A stretch of DNA of 64,000 bases from Stappia sp. TSB10P1A. Lineage in GTDB: Bacteria > Pseudomonadota > Alphaproteobacteria > Rhizobiales > Stappiaceae. The notes beneath the pieces were generated by a model. That model worked only from the letters and a program-made list of their open reading frames with translations, made no database searches and was not told the DNA's origin. This document shows positions 36,826 to 45,134 of the stretch, in pieces. The translations under genes were made by a program, and so were the position numbers. The stretch lies in assembly GCF_900185725.1 (NCBI RefSeq), contig NZ_FYAU01000036.1:310001-374000 (forward strand). The letters are read 5' to 3'. Numbering within the stretch: position 1 is the stretch's first letter; the number at the start of each line of letters is the position of its first letter.

Positions 36826-38325
36826 TCACTTCATCGTCGGAATGACGAACTCGGCGCCGTCCTTCAGGCCCGACGGCCAGCGCGAGGTCACCGTCTTGGT
36901 CCGCGTGTAGAAGCGGAACGCATCCGGGCCGTGCTGGTTGAGATCGCCGAAGCCGGACTTCTTCCAGCCGCCGAACGTGTGGTAGGCGAGCGGCACCGGG
37001 ATCGGCACGTTGATGCCGACCATGCCGATGTTGATGCGGCTGGCGAAGTCGCGGGCCGTGTCGCCGTCGCGGGTGAAGATCGCCGTGCCGTTGCCGTATT
37101 CGTGGCTCATCGGCAGTTCGAGCGCCTCGTCATAGTCCTTGGCGCGCACGACGGAGAGCACCGGGCCGAAGATCTCTTCCTTGTAGATCGCCATGTCCCT
37201 GGTGACGTGATCGAACAGGCAGCCGCCCATGAAGAAGCCGTTCTCGTAGCCCTGCATGGTGAAGTTGCGGCCGTCGACGGCGAGCGTCGCGCCTTCCTTC
37301 ACGCCCTGGTCGACCAGACCCTTGACGCGGGCCAGCGCCTGGGCGGTGACGAGCGGGCCGAAATCGACGTCGTTGCCGGCGGTGTAAGGCCCGATCTTCA
37401 GCGCCTCGACGCGCGGGATCAGGCGCTGCATCAGCGCGTTGGCGGCTTCCTCGCCGACCGGGACGGCCACCGAGATCGCCATGCAGCGCTCGCCGGCAGC
37501 ACCATAGCCGGCGCCGATCAGAGCGTCGGCCGCCTGGTCCATGTCGGCATCCGGCATGATGATCATGTGGTTCTTGGCGCCGCCGAAGCACTGCGCGCGC
37601 TTGCCGTTGGCGGTGGCACGCGAATAGACATAGGCGGCGATGGAGGTGGAGCCGACGAAGCCGACCGCCATGATGTCCGGATCGTCGAGCACGCCGTCGA
37701 CCGCTTCCTTGTCGCCGTTGACGACGTTGAGGATGCCGGCCGGCAGGCCCGCCTCGATCATCAGTTCGGCCAGCATGATCGGCACGGACGGATCGCGCTC
37801 CGACGGCTTCAGGATGAAGGCGTTGCCGGCGGCGATCGCCGGGCAGAACTTCCACATCGGGATCATCGCCGGGAAGTTGAACGGCGTGATGCCGGCGACG
37901 ACGCCGAGCGGCTGGCGCATGGAATACATGTCGATGCCCGGGCCGGCGCCTTCCGTGAACTCGCCCTTCAGCAGGTGCGGGGCGCCGATGCAGAACTCGG
38001 CGACCTCGAGACCGCGGATGACGTCGCCCTTGGCGTCCGGAATGGTCTTGCCGTGCTCGCGCGACAGCGCCTCGGCGAGCTTGTCCATGTCGCGGTGCAG
38101 CAGGTCGACGAACTTCATCAGCACGCGGGCGCGCTTCTGCGGGTTCTGGGCGGCCCAGGCCGGCTGGGCGGCGGCGGCATTCTCGACCGCGGCGCGCAGT
38201 TCGGCCTGCGAGGCGAGCGCCACCTTGGCCTGAACCTCGCCGGTGGCCGGATTGTAGACGTCGGCGAAGCGGCCCGAGGTGCCCTCGACATGCTTGCCGC
38301 CGATGAAATGTCCGATTGTCTTCAT
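36826..38325 (-). CDS. mmsA: CoA-acylating methylmalonate-semialdehyde dehydrogenase
   Basis: Converts methylmalonate semialdehyde (valine, thymine or inositol breakdown) to propionyl-CoA, or malonate semialdehyde to acetyl-CoA; the same enzyme is IolA in inositol catabolism. The 499-residue ALDH protein has MKTIGHFIGGKHVEG at the start, PLGVVAGITPFNFPAMIPMW, GFVGSTSIAAYVYSRA and the catalytic Cys around residue 285 in GAAGERCMAISVAV. The ATG at 38325 follows GGGAGAA. It is divergent from a LysR gene that probably regulates it. Confidence 0.95.
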   Translation of the reverse strand: MKTIGHFIGGKHVEGTSGRFADVYNPATGEVQAKVALASQAELRAAVENAAAAQPAWAAQNPQKRARVLMKFVDLLHRDMDKLAEALSREHGKTIPDAKGDVIRGLEVAEFCIGAPHLLKGEFTEGAGPGIDMYSMRQPLGVVAGITPFNFPAMIPMWKFCPAIAAGNAFILKPSERDPSVPIMLAELMIEAGLPAGILNVVNGDKEAVDGVLDDPDIMAVGFVGSTSIAAYVYSRATANGKRAQCFGGAKNHMIIMPDADMDQAADALIGAGYGAAGERCMAISVAVPVGEEAANALMQRLIPRVEALKIGPYTAGNDVDFGPLVTAQALARVKGLVDQGVKEGATLAVDGRNFTMQGYENGFFMGGCLFDHVTRDMAIYKEEIFGPVLSVVRAKDYDEALELPMSHEYGNGTAIFTRDGDTARDFASRINIGMVGINVPIPVPLAYHTFGGWKKSGFGDLNQHGPDAFRFYTRTKTVTSRWPSGLKDGAEFVIPTMK

Positions 38326-38430
38326 GGGTCGTTTCTCCCTTTTGACGCAGCCCGCACAGTGGAGCGCGCACCTTTTCGCGGCCAGATGCCACGTTCGAGG
38401 CTGCCCCTGTCATGCCTTCGTTTTTTGTTG

Positions 38431-38464
38431 CGCACAATAGGCGGAAAGCCGCATCCGTTGTGCG
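38431..38464. promoter_or_regulatory. Inverted repeat between mmsA and LysR gene
   Basis: CGCACAA (38431-38437) and TTGTGCG (38458-38464) are perfect 7-bp arms 20 bp apart, with an inner GCGG-AAAG-CCGC dyad. The site lies just upstream of a TATAGT -10 candidate (38470-38475) for the LysR gene and about 100 bp from the mmsA start. LysR proteins commonly bind such spaced dyads between divergent genes. Confidence 0.55.
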
Positions 38465-38527
38465 AATTTTATAGTCATGCTAGCGCTGATCCGGGCTTTG
38501 CCCCCCGCAGCCTGCCGGAGAGCGCGC

Positions 38528-39409
38528 ATGAACTGGGACGATACACGCATTTTCCTCGCCGTGGCGCGCAGCGGCCAGTTGCTCGCCGCCGCAAGGGCGC
38601 TCGGCGTCAATCATGCGACCGTCGCCCGCCGCCTCGGCGCGCTGGAGGAGGATCTCGGCGTCAAGCTGGTCGACCGGCGCACCACCGGTTCGGCGCTGAC
38701 GACGGCGGGCGAGCGGTTCCTCGCCACCGCCGAGCGGATCGAGGCGGAGATGCTGGAGGCCCGCGCCGAGATCGGCGATGCGGATGTCGCCGTCTCCGGC
38801 ACGGTGCGGATCGGCGCGCCGGACGGCTTCGGTGTCGCCTTCCTCGCCCCCCGCCTCGGCACCCTGACCGAGCGCCATCCTTCGCTGACGCTGCAGCTCG
38901 TTCCCGTTCCCCGCGCGGTCTCGCTGTCGCGGCGCGAGGCGGACATCGCCATCACCGTCGAGCGGCCGGACCATGGCCGGCTGGTGGCCCGCAAGCTGGT
39001 CGACTACACGCTCGGGCTTTATGCCTCGCGCGACTATCTCGCCCGCGCCGGCACGCCGCAGACCGCCGCGGAGCTCAAGTCGCATGCGCTGGTCGGCTAT
39101 GTGGAGGATCTCGTCTATTCCGGCGCCCTCGCCTATGCCGAGGAGATCGACCGCGCCTTCCAGCCGCGTTTCGAGATCGCCTCCGCGCTCGGCCAGACCG
39201 AGGCGGTGCGCTCTGGTGCCGGCATCGGCATCCTGCATGCCTTCATCGCCCGCACCGATCCCGAGCTGGTGCGGGTGCTGCCCGAGCGCACCATTGCCCG
39301 CAGCTACTGGCTGGTGCTGCATGAAAGCGTGCGGGACCTCGGCCGGGTGCGGGTGGTCGCCGATTTCATCTCCGAAGCGGTGGCGAGCGAGCGCGGCATC
39401 TTCTCCTGA
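38528..39409 (+). CDS. LysR-family transcriptional regulator
   Basis: LysR regulator of 293 residues. The N-terminal helix-turn-helix MNWDDTRIFLAVARSGQLLAAARALGVNHATVARRLGALEEDLGVKLVDRR is canonical, followed by the two-lobed effector domain. The ATG at 38528 (GGAGAGCGCGC upstream) places the HTH at the right distance from the N-terminus. Divergent orientation from mmsA suggests that it controls mmsA; the effector is unknown. Confidence 0.9.
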   Translation: MNWDDTRIFLAVARSGQLLAAARALGVNHATVARRLGALEEDLGVKLVDRRTTGSALTTAGERFLATAERIEAEMLEARAEIGDADVAVSGTVRIGAPDGFGVAFLAPRLGTLTERHPSLTLQLVPVPRAVSLSRREADIAITVERPDHGRLVARKLVDYTLGLYASRDYLARAGTPQTAAELKSHALVGYVEDLVYSGALAYAEEIDRAFQPRFEIASALGQTEAVRSGAGIGILHAFIARTDPELVRVLPERTIARSYWLVLHESVRDLGRVRVVADFISEAVASERGIFS

Positions 39410-39416
39410 GCCCGCC

Positions 39417-40277
39417 TCAGGCGTGGCGACGGGCGCCGACGACACAGGCCACGACGAAGACGGTGACGGCGATCATCGACGGGGCGACCGGCTCGCCGAG
39501 CAGCAGGCCGGCCAGCAGCAGGCCGAAGAACGGCTGCAACAGTTGCAACTGGCCGACACCGGCAATGCCGCCGAGCGCCAGCCCGCGATACCAGAAGAAG
39601 AAGCCGACCAGCATCGAGAAGACCGAGACATAGGCAAGGCCGGCCCAGGCGGGCATGGCGATGCCGGCCAGCGTCTGCGGCTGGACGGCGAGCCCCAGCG
39701 CGGCCATCGGCGGCAGCGAGAAGACCAGCGCCCAGCAGATCACCTGCCAGCCGCCGAGACGGCGCGCCAGCCTTGCGCCTTCCGCATAGCCGAAGCCGCA
39801 GACGAGGATCGCGGCGAGCATCAAGAGATCGCCGACCAGCGAGACCTCGCCATTGCCTTGCAACGCGAAAAGGGCGACGGCCAGCGCGCCGGCGCCGGAA
39901 AAGGCCCAGAACAGCGGGCGCGGGCGCTCGCCGCCGCGCAACACGCCGAAGATCGCCGTCGCCAGCGGCAGCAACCCGATGAAGACGATGGAATGGGCCG
40001 CAGTGACATGCTCCAGCGCCATCGCGGTCAGCAGCGGAAAGCCGACGACGACGCCGAGCGCCACCAGCACCAGCGGCAGCACGTCGCCCGCCGCCGGGCG
40101 CTTCTGGCGCAGGACGAGCAGGATCGCAGCCGCCAGCAGCGCCGCCAGCACCGCGCGCGCCGAAGTGAGAAACAACGGGCTGAAGCCGCCGACCGCGACA
40201 CGGGTCGCCGGCAGCGAGCCGCTGAAGATCAGAACGCCGAGAAGGCCATTGCCCCAGGCGGCGAGAGGTGAGTGCAT
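39417..40277 (-). CDS. EamA-family (DMT) transporter
   Basis: Inner-membrane transporter of about 286 residues with ten hydrophobic helices in two EamA repeats, for example GNGLLGVLIFSGSLPATRVAV at the start, SIVFIGLLPLATAIFGVL in the middle and QPFFGLLLAGLLLGEPVAPSM near the end. Family members export amino acids or other metabolites; the substrate is unknown. The ATG at 40277 follows AGGAG with 8-bp spacing; upstream ATGs at 40295 and 40304 lack it. It is divergent from a MocR-type regulator, 110 bp away. Confidence 0.9.
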   Translation of the reverse strand: MHSPLAAWGNGLLGVLIFSGSLPATRVAVGGFSPLFLTSARAVLAALLAAAILLVLRQKRPAAGDVLPLVLVALGVVVGFPLLTAMALEHVTAAHSIVFIGLLPLATAIFGVLRGGERPRPLFWAFSGAGALAVALFALQGNGEVSLVGDLLMLAAILVCGFGYAEGARLARRLGGWQVICWALVFSLPPMAALGLAVQPQTLAGIAMPAWAGLAYVSVFSMLVGFFFWYRGLALGGIAGVGQLQLLQPFFGLLLAGLLLGEPVAPSMIAVTVFVVACVVGARRHA

Positions 40278-40333
40278 GCCGTTGCTCCTGTCCATCACCC
40301 GCAAGCTGTGGCGCGGAAGCGCTGGCGGAGACA

Positions 40334-40367
40334 GGTACAGACCAGTACAATCACTCGAAACTGTACC
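40334..40367. promoter_or_regulatory. Operator-like inverted repeat between EamA transporter and MocR regulator
   Basis: GGTACAG (40334-40340) and CTGTACC (40361-40367) are perfect inverted arms. Related halves ACCAGTACA and TACCAGTTCA give partial direct repeats. A TACAAT -10 candidate (40346-40351) for the regulator and TTGAAC/TTGTAC elements for the transporter on the opposite strand lie within it. MocR-type regulators typically bind such sites between themselves and a divergent target. Confidence 0.6.
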
Positions 40368-40386
40368 AGTTCAACAAACCATACAG

Positions 40387-41808
40387 ATGGGCGACAGGAT
40401 GAGCCGCGGCACACGCACGCAAACCGTGATGGCAACGATCCGCCGGCGGATCGAGACGCGGGCGCTGGCGCCGGGCGAGCGGCTGCCGTCGATCCGCGGG
40501 CTCGCCGCCTCCCTGCAGGTCTCGCCGTCGACCGTCGTCGAGGCCTATGACCGGCTGGCGGCCGACGGGCTGATCACAGCCAGGCGTGGCTCCGGCTTCT
40601 TCGTGCTGGGCACGCCGCCGCCCTTGCAGGTCGCCACGGCGGGAGCAAAGCTCGACCGCGCCATCGATCCGTTCTGGATCTCGCGGCAGGCGCTGGATGC
40701 CGATCCCGCCGCGCCCAAGCCCGGCTGCGGCTGGATGCCGGCCGACTGGATGCCGACGGACGCGCTGCGGCGGGCCTTGCGCGCCTTGTCGCGGGTGGAG
40801 GCGGCAACGCTCGCCGACTATGGCAGCGCGCAGGGTCAGGGCGAGCTGCGCCGGCTGATCGCCCGCGATCTTGCCGAACAGGGGCTGGAGGTGCCGCCCG
40901 ACCGCATCCTCTTGGCCGGTTCGGGGACCCAAGCCATGGACCTGATCTGCCGGCTGCTGCTGCGGCCCGGCGACACGGTGCTGGTCGACGATCCCTGCTA
41001 TTTCAACTTCCAGGCCCTGCTGCGGGCGCATCAGGTGCGGATCATCAGTGTTCCCTATACGCCGCAGGGACCGGACACGGAGCAGTTCGCGCAGGTGCTC
41101 GCGAGCGCCAGGCCCCGCCTCTACCTGACCAACTCCGCCCTGCACAACCCGACCGGCGCGACCATCTCCGCGCCCGTGGCACACCGCCTGCTGGTGCTGG
41201 CCGCCCAGCACGACCTCACCATCATCGAGGACGACATCTTCGCCGCCTTCGAGCCGGAGCCCTCCCCCCGCCTTGCCGCGCTCGACGGGCTGGAGCGGGT
41301 GATCCGCATCGGCAGCTTTTCCAAGACCCTGTCGGCCTCGGCCCGCTGCGGCTATATCGCCGCCCGGCCCGACTGGATCTCGGCGCTGATCGATCTGCAG
41401 GTGGCGACGAATTTCGGCGGGCCGAGCCCGATGGCGGCCGAGCTGCTGCGCGTCGTCCTTGCCGATGGCGGCTATCGCAAGCATGTCGCCGCCCTGCGCG
41501 GACGCCTCGCCAAGGCGCGGCGGCAGGCAGCCCTGCGGCTCGGCGCGCTCGGCATCACGCCGTGGCTGGAGCCGCGCGGCGGCTTCTACCTGTGGTGCCG
41601 GCTGCCGGAAGAGCTGGACGCGGCCGATGTCGCCCGCGCGGCGCTGAAGCAGGGCATTGTGCTGGCGCCGGGCAACGCCTTCAGCGCGGCGCAGACGCTA
41701 CCTGCCTTCATGCGCTTCAATGTCAGCCAGATGGGCGGGCCGCAGGTCGATGCGGTGCTCGCCGAAGCGCTGTCCGAGGCCCGCGAGATCCGCGCGCAGG
41801 CCAACTGA
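40387..41808 (+). CDS. MocR/PdxR-type PLP-dependent transcriptional regulator
   Basis: GntR-family winged helix fused to an aminotransferase-like effector domain, 473 residues. The N-terminus has VMATIRRRIETRALAPGERLPSIRGLAASLQVSPSTVVEAYDRL, the C-terminal part the fold-type I PLP core: GSGTQAMDLICRLLLRPGD, NPTGATISAPVAHRLL, IIEDDIFAAFEPE and the Schiff-base lysine in RIGSFSKTLSASARCGYI. The transporter it faces is its likely target. ATGs at 40387 and 40399 are both possible; neither has a strong ribosome site. Its TGA abuts the stop of the convergent gene (TGATCA). Confidence 0.9.
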   Translation: MGDRMSRGTRTQTVMATIRRRIETRALAPGERLPSIRGLAASLQVSPSTVVEAYDRLAADGLITARRGSGFFVLGTPPPLQVATAGAKLDRAIDPFWISRQALDADPAAPKPGCGWMPADWMPTDALRRALRALSRVEAATLADYGSAQGQGELRRLIARDLAEQGLEVPPDRILLAGSGTQAMDLICRLLLRPGDTVLVDDPCYFNFQALLRAHQVRIISVPYTPQGPDTEQFAQVLASARPRLYLTNSALHNPTGATISAPVAHRLLVLAAQHDLTIIEDDIFAAFEPEPSPRLAALDGLERVIRIGSFSKTLSASARCGYIAARPDWISALIDLQVATNFGGPSPMAAELLRVVLADGGYRKHVAALRGRLAKARRQAALRLGALGITPWLEPRGGFYLWCRLPEELDAADVARAALKQGIVLAPGNAFSAAQTLPAFMRFNVSQMGGPQVDAVLAEALSEAREIRAQAN

Positions 41809-42936
41809 TCAGCCAACCTCCTCCCAGCCGCCGCTTGCGAAGGACCGGGCCGCGGCATGGACCGTGCGCTCGATCTCGATGCCCTCCTCGAAGGTGACGA
41901 GGCTCGCCGGCTCGCCCCGGATCAGGCGGATCAGCTCGCGGCATTCGATCACCTTGAGATCGTTGAAGCCGAGGCCGTGGCCCGGCGCCGGCACGAAGCT
42001 GCCATAGGGCGGATGCGCGGGGCCGGCGAGAATGCGGGTGAAGCCCTGCCGGGCGGGATCGCCGGTCGCGCGATAGAGCTCGATCTCGTTCATCCGCTCC
42101 TGGTCGTAGAGGATCGAGCCTTGCGAGCCGAAGACCTGCAGCGCGATGCGGCCCTTGCGGCCCCAGGCCGAGCGGTTGACCAAGAGGCTCGCCTGCAAGC
42201 CGCCGGAAAAGCGCAGCAGGACGTTGGCCATGTCGTGGGTTTCCACCGCGCGGCGGCCGCCCTCGGCCAGCGGCCGCGTGGCATAGGGTTTCGCCATGTC
42301 GCAGAACACCCGCTCGGCCTTGCCGAACAGCCGGTAGGCCAGCGACAGCGGATGCACGGCGAAATCGTCGAGCGCGCCGTAGCCGGAACTCGCCTCGCTC
42401 TTCCAGAAGAAAGCCTGCTCCGGGTCGGCCATGAAGTCCTCGTCCATCTCGGCGCGCAACTGGATGGGCTCACCGATGGCGCCGTCGCCGATCATCCGGG
42501 CGATCTCGCGAAAGGCCGGGTTCTGGATGTAGTTGTAGCCGAGCACGGCGATGCGCCCGCTGCCGCGCGCCGCCGCCAGCATCGCTTGCGCATCGGCAAG
42601 CGCGGGCGCCATCGGCTTTTCGCACCACACATGCTTGCCGGCCTGCAGCGCGGCGATCGCCATTTCCGGATGAAAGGCATTCGGCGTCGTGATCGACACC
42701 ACATCGACGGCCGGATCGCTCACCAGCGCCCGCCAGTCGGACGTTGCGCGGGCAAAGCCGAAGGCCGAGGCGCGCTGGCGGGCGAGATCCTCGCTGACCT
42801 CGGCCAGCATTTCCAGCCTCGGGCGGGCGACATCGCCGAAGACGGCGCGCACCGCATTCCAGGCCAGCGCGTGGCACTTGCCCATATAGCCGGTGCCGAT
42901 GAGACCGACGCCAAGCGAACGGTCGGGACTGGTCAT
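41809..42936 (-). CDS. Gfo/Idh/MocA-family oxidoreductase
   Basis: NAD(P)-dependent sugar or polyol dehydrogenase of 375 residues. An N-terminal Rossmann fold (GVGLIGTGYMGKCHALAWNAV) and the family EKP motif (AGKHVWCEKPMAPALADAQ) near residue 95 are followed by the C-terminal alpha/beta domain with YGALDDFAVHPLSLAYRL, whose Asp/His pair is catalytic in relatives. Such genes often sit in inositol or sugar clusters; it is divergent from iolG, 163 bp away, across an IolR-like site, so a role in inositol or a related polyol is plausible. The ATG at 42936 has GGGAGG only 2 bp upstream. Confidence 0.88.
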   Translation of the reverse strand: MTSPDRSLGVGLIGTGYMGKCHALAWNAVRAVFGDVARPRLEMLAEVSEDLARQRASAFGFARATSDWRALVSDPAVDVVSITTPNAFHPEMAIAALQAGKHVWCEKPMAPALADAQAMLAAARGSGRIAVLGYNYIQNPAFREIARMIGDGAIGEPIQLRAEMDEDFMADPEQAFFWKSEASSGYGALDDFAVHPLSLAYRLFGKAERVFCDMAKPYATRPLAEGGRRAVETHDMANVLLRFSGGLQASLLVNRSAWGRKGRIALQVFGSQGSILYDQERMNEIELYRATGDPARQGFTRILAGPAHPPYGSFVPAPGHGLGFNDLKVIECRELIRLIRGEPASLVTFEEGIEIERTVHAAARSFASGGWEEVG

Positions 42937-43028
42937 CGCATCGCCTCCCTGCGACAGCGTCGCACCTGCGGGACGGCAAAAACCGGTGCGTAACGCCCGG
43001 ATCTCACCCGCCACCGGCCTGCGCGATC

Positions 43029-43057
43029 TTGCATCAATGAAACGCAAATTCTATGAT
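43029..43057 (+). promoter_or_regulatory. Promoter of iolG
   Basis: TTGCAT (43029-43034) and TATGAT (43052-43057) are separated by 17 bp. The predicted start near 43064 leaves a leader of about 36 nt and places the repressor-type palindrome at 43069-43082 immediately downstream. Confidence 0.7.
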
Positions 43058-43068
43058 CGCGTCAATAT

Positions 43069-43082
43069 GGAATAAATATTCC
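43069..43082. promoter_or_regulatory. IolR-type operator GGAA-N6-TTCC
   Basis: GGAATA-AA-TATTCC fits the GGAA-N6-TTCC motif described for IolR, the RpiR-type repressor of inositol genes in rhizobia. It lies just downstream of the iolG promoter, a position that would block transcription. No iolR gene is in the window. Confidence 0.7.
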
Positions 43083-43099
43083 CTGAAAGGAGGGGAGCC

Positions 43100-44098
43100 T
43101 TGCTGTCAGTAGCAGTCATCGGCGCGGGGCGGATCGGCCAGATCCATGCCGCCAATCTGGCCGCGCGCGCGGCGCAGACCAACGACGTCCGGCTCGCCGG
43201 CATCTGCGATGCGATGGAGGTCGCCGCCGCGACCCTTGCAACGCGCCTCGGCGCGCCGGTGATCTCGCTGGACGAGGCGCTGGAGGGCAAAGGCTCGAAC
43301 GCGGTGCTGATCGCCTCGCCGACCGACACGCACGCGGATTTCATCGAGCGCGCAGCAAAGGCCGGCAAGGCGATCTTCTGCGAAAAGCCGGTGGACATGT
43401 CGGCGCAGCGCATCGAAGGCGTGCTTGCGGTGGTGGAGGCGGCCGGCGTGCCGCTGTTCATCGGCTTCAACCGCCGCTTCGACCCGAATTTCGCCTCGCT
43501 GCGCGCCCGCATCGCGGAAGGGCGGATCGGCGAGGTCGAGCTGGTGACGATCCTCTCGCGCGACCCCTCCCCGCCGCCGGTCTCCTATATCGAGCGCTCG
43601 GGCGGCCTGTTCCGCGACATGATGATCCACGACTTCGACATGGCGCGCTTCCTGCTTGGTGACGAGCCGGTGGAGGTCCACGCGGTCGGCTCCGCCCTCG
43701 TCGACCCTGAGATCGGCAAGGCCGGCGATGTCGACACCGCCGCGGTGCTGCTGAAGACCGCGCGCGGCAGGATCTGCCAGATCTCCAACTCGCGCCGCGC
43801 CACCTATGGCTACGACCAGCGGGTGGAGGTGCACGGCTCGCTCGGCCTGCTGCGCGCCGGCAATCAGCACGAGACCACCGTGGAACTGGCGACCGCGTCG
43901 GGCTTCACCGCCGACCCGGTGCAGAACTTCTTCCTGGAGCGCTACGCCCAGGCCTACCGGCTGCAGCTTTCCGCCTTCATCGACTGCGCGCGCGGCACCA
44001 CCGCCCCCTCGCCGAGCGGGCATGACGGGCTGATGGCACAGCGGCTCGCCGATGCGGCAACGCTCTCCGCACAAAGCGGCCAGCCGGTCCGGCTGTAA
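43100..44098 (+). CDS. iolG: Inositol 2-dehydrogenase IolG
   Basis: NAD-dependent oxidation of myo-inositol to 2-keto-myo-inositol. The 332-residue Gfo/Idh/MocA protein has the Rossmann start VAVIGAGRIGQIHAANLA, GKAIFCEKPVDMS (catalytic-side EKP) near residue 95, FNRRFDPNFASLRARI and the catalytic MIHDFDMARFLLGDEP around 175. These segments are typical of IolG rather than generic members, and the IolR-like operator supports it. The start is TTG at 43100, 5-6 bp behind AAGGAGGGG; no ATG fits. A hairpin follows the stop codon. Confidence 0.88.
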   Translation: MLSVAVIGAGRIGQIHAANLAARAAQTNDVRLAGICDAMEVAAATLATRLGAPVISLDEALEGKGSNAVLIASPTDTHADFIERAAKAGKAIFCEKPVDMSAQRIEGVLAVVEAAGVPLFIGFNRRFDPNFASLRARIAEGRIGEVELVTILSRDPSPPPVSYIERSGGLFRDMMIHDFDMARFLLGDEPVEVHAVGSALVDPEIGKAGDVDTAAVLLKTARGRICQISNSRRATYGYDQRVEVHGSLGLLRAGNQHETTVELATASGFTADPVQNFFLERYAQAYRLQLSAFIDCARGTTAPSPSGHDGLMAQRLADAATLSAQSGQPVRL

Positions 44099-44110
44099 GG
44101 GGGGGCCTCC

Positions 44111-44138
44111 AGAGGCCGGCTGCTTTGCGCCGGCCTCT
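44111..44138 (+). terminator. Stem-loop after iolG
   Basis: AGAGGCCGGC (44111-44120) pairs perfectly with GCCGGCCTCT (44129-44138) around an 8-nt loop, 13 bp after the iolG stop. There is no strong T run, so termination may be Rho-assisted or the stem may be part of the adjoining repeat. Confidence 0.5.
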
Positions 44139-44673
44139 CCTCTTGCGTCTTCCCGGGCGAGCATCGCGAGACCCGGGACCGGAGAGCCACGGCGATCGTG
44201 GCAACGGCCGGAAGGACAAAACAGGCGGCGATGCGTCCTCGCCGCCGCTCTGGCAGCCAATGGGCACCGGGTCGCGGCTTCGCCTTGCCCGGTGTGACGG
44301 CCGAGGGGATGCGAGGCACTGCCTCCCTCTCCGAGGTCATCGCGGCCGCAGGCGAAGCCGGAGCGCCGGGATCCAGAGGCACCCTCGGCCGGCATGAGGT
44401 GCTCCGTCCTCTCCTCTTGCGTCTTCCCGGGCGAGCATCGCGAGACCCGGGACCGGAGAGCCACGGCGATCGTGGCAACGGCCGGAAGGACAAAACAGGC
44501 GGCGATGCGTCCTCACCGCCGCTCTGGCAGCCAATAGGCCCCGGGTCGCGGCTGCGCCTTGCCCGGGGTGACGGCCGAGGGGATGCGAGGCACTGCCTCC
44601 CTCTCCGAGGTCATCCCGGCCGCAGGCGAAGCCGGAGAGCCGGGATCCAGAGGCACCCTCGGCCGGCATGAGG
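44134..44673. repeat. Tandem pair of 274-bp mosaic palindromic repeat units
   Basis: 44134-44407 and 44408-44673 are nearly identical (few substitutions). Each unit contains three hairpins: TCCCGGG...CCCGGGA, ACCGGG...CCCGGT and ATCCCGGC...GCCGGGAT. Such intergenic mosaic elements are common in alphaproteobacterial genomes and are non-coding. Confidence 0.9.
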
Positions 44674-44719
44674 CGTCGTTGGTCGTGCGATCCTGCGAAG
44701 TGTCCTTGATGGGAAGCGC

Positions 44720-45085
44720 GGCGTACCAACGCCGCCGCTCTGGCAGCCAATGGGCACCGGGTCGCGCTCCGCTTGCCCGGGGTGACGGCCGAGAGGATGT
44801 GAGGCACCGCCTCCTCCTCGGACGTCAATCCCGGCCGGACCGAGGAGCCACGGCGCTGCCTCCTCCTCGGCGGTCATCCCGGCCGCGCGCAGCGCAGAGC
44901 CGGGATCCATTGGCACCCTCAACGGATATTTGTCGCACATGCCTCTCCCCGCGTCTTCCCGGACGAGGCCGAAGGCCGACGATCCGGGACCGGAGAGCCA
45001 CGAACGTTCGTGGGAACGGCCGGGCGCGCACCCCATAGGCCCTCGGCTCTCCGGTCCCGGGTCGCGCTTCGCTTGCCCGGGAAGA
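44720..45085. repeat. Shuffled and inverted fragments of the mosaic repeat
   Basis: Pieces of the 274-bp unit recur out of order: the ACCGGG/CCCGG module near 44755, the GCCGGGATCC module near 44900, the CGGGACCGGAGAGCCACG module near 44985 and an inverted copy (CTCTCCGGTCCCGGGTCGCG) near 45050. Boundaries are approximate. Confidence 0.75.
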
Positions 45086-45086
45086 C

Positions 45087-45134
45087 GCCGGGCAGGTCCA
45101 TCGCCGGGCAGGTCCATCGCCGGCCAGGCCGATC
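45087..45134. repeat. 16-bp unit repeated three times
   Basis: GCCGGGCAGGTCCATC occurs at 45087-45102 and 45103-45118, with a diverged third copy at 45119-45134. Confidence 0.85.

Noticed and set aside
44198-44671. Repeated open frames within the 44 kb region (RLPGRASRDPGPESHG and similar)
   Set aside because: They are translations of the palindromic repeat units; no ribosome site and no protein-like composition.
44134-45134. Possible CRISPR array or insertion sequence in the repeat region
   Set aside because: Repeat units are long (274 bp), contain palindromes, have no uniform spacers, and there is no transposase or cas gene.
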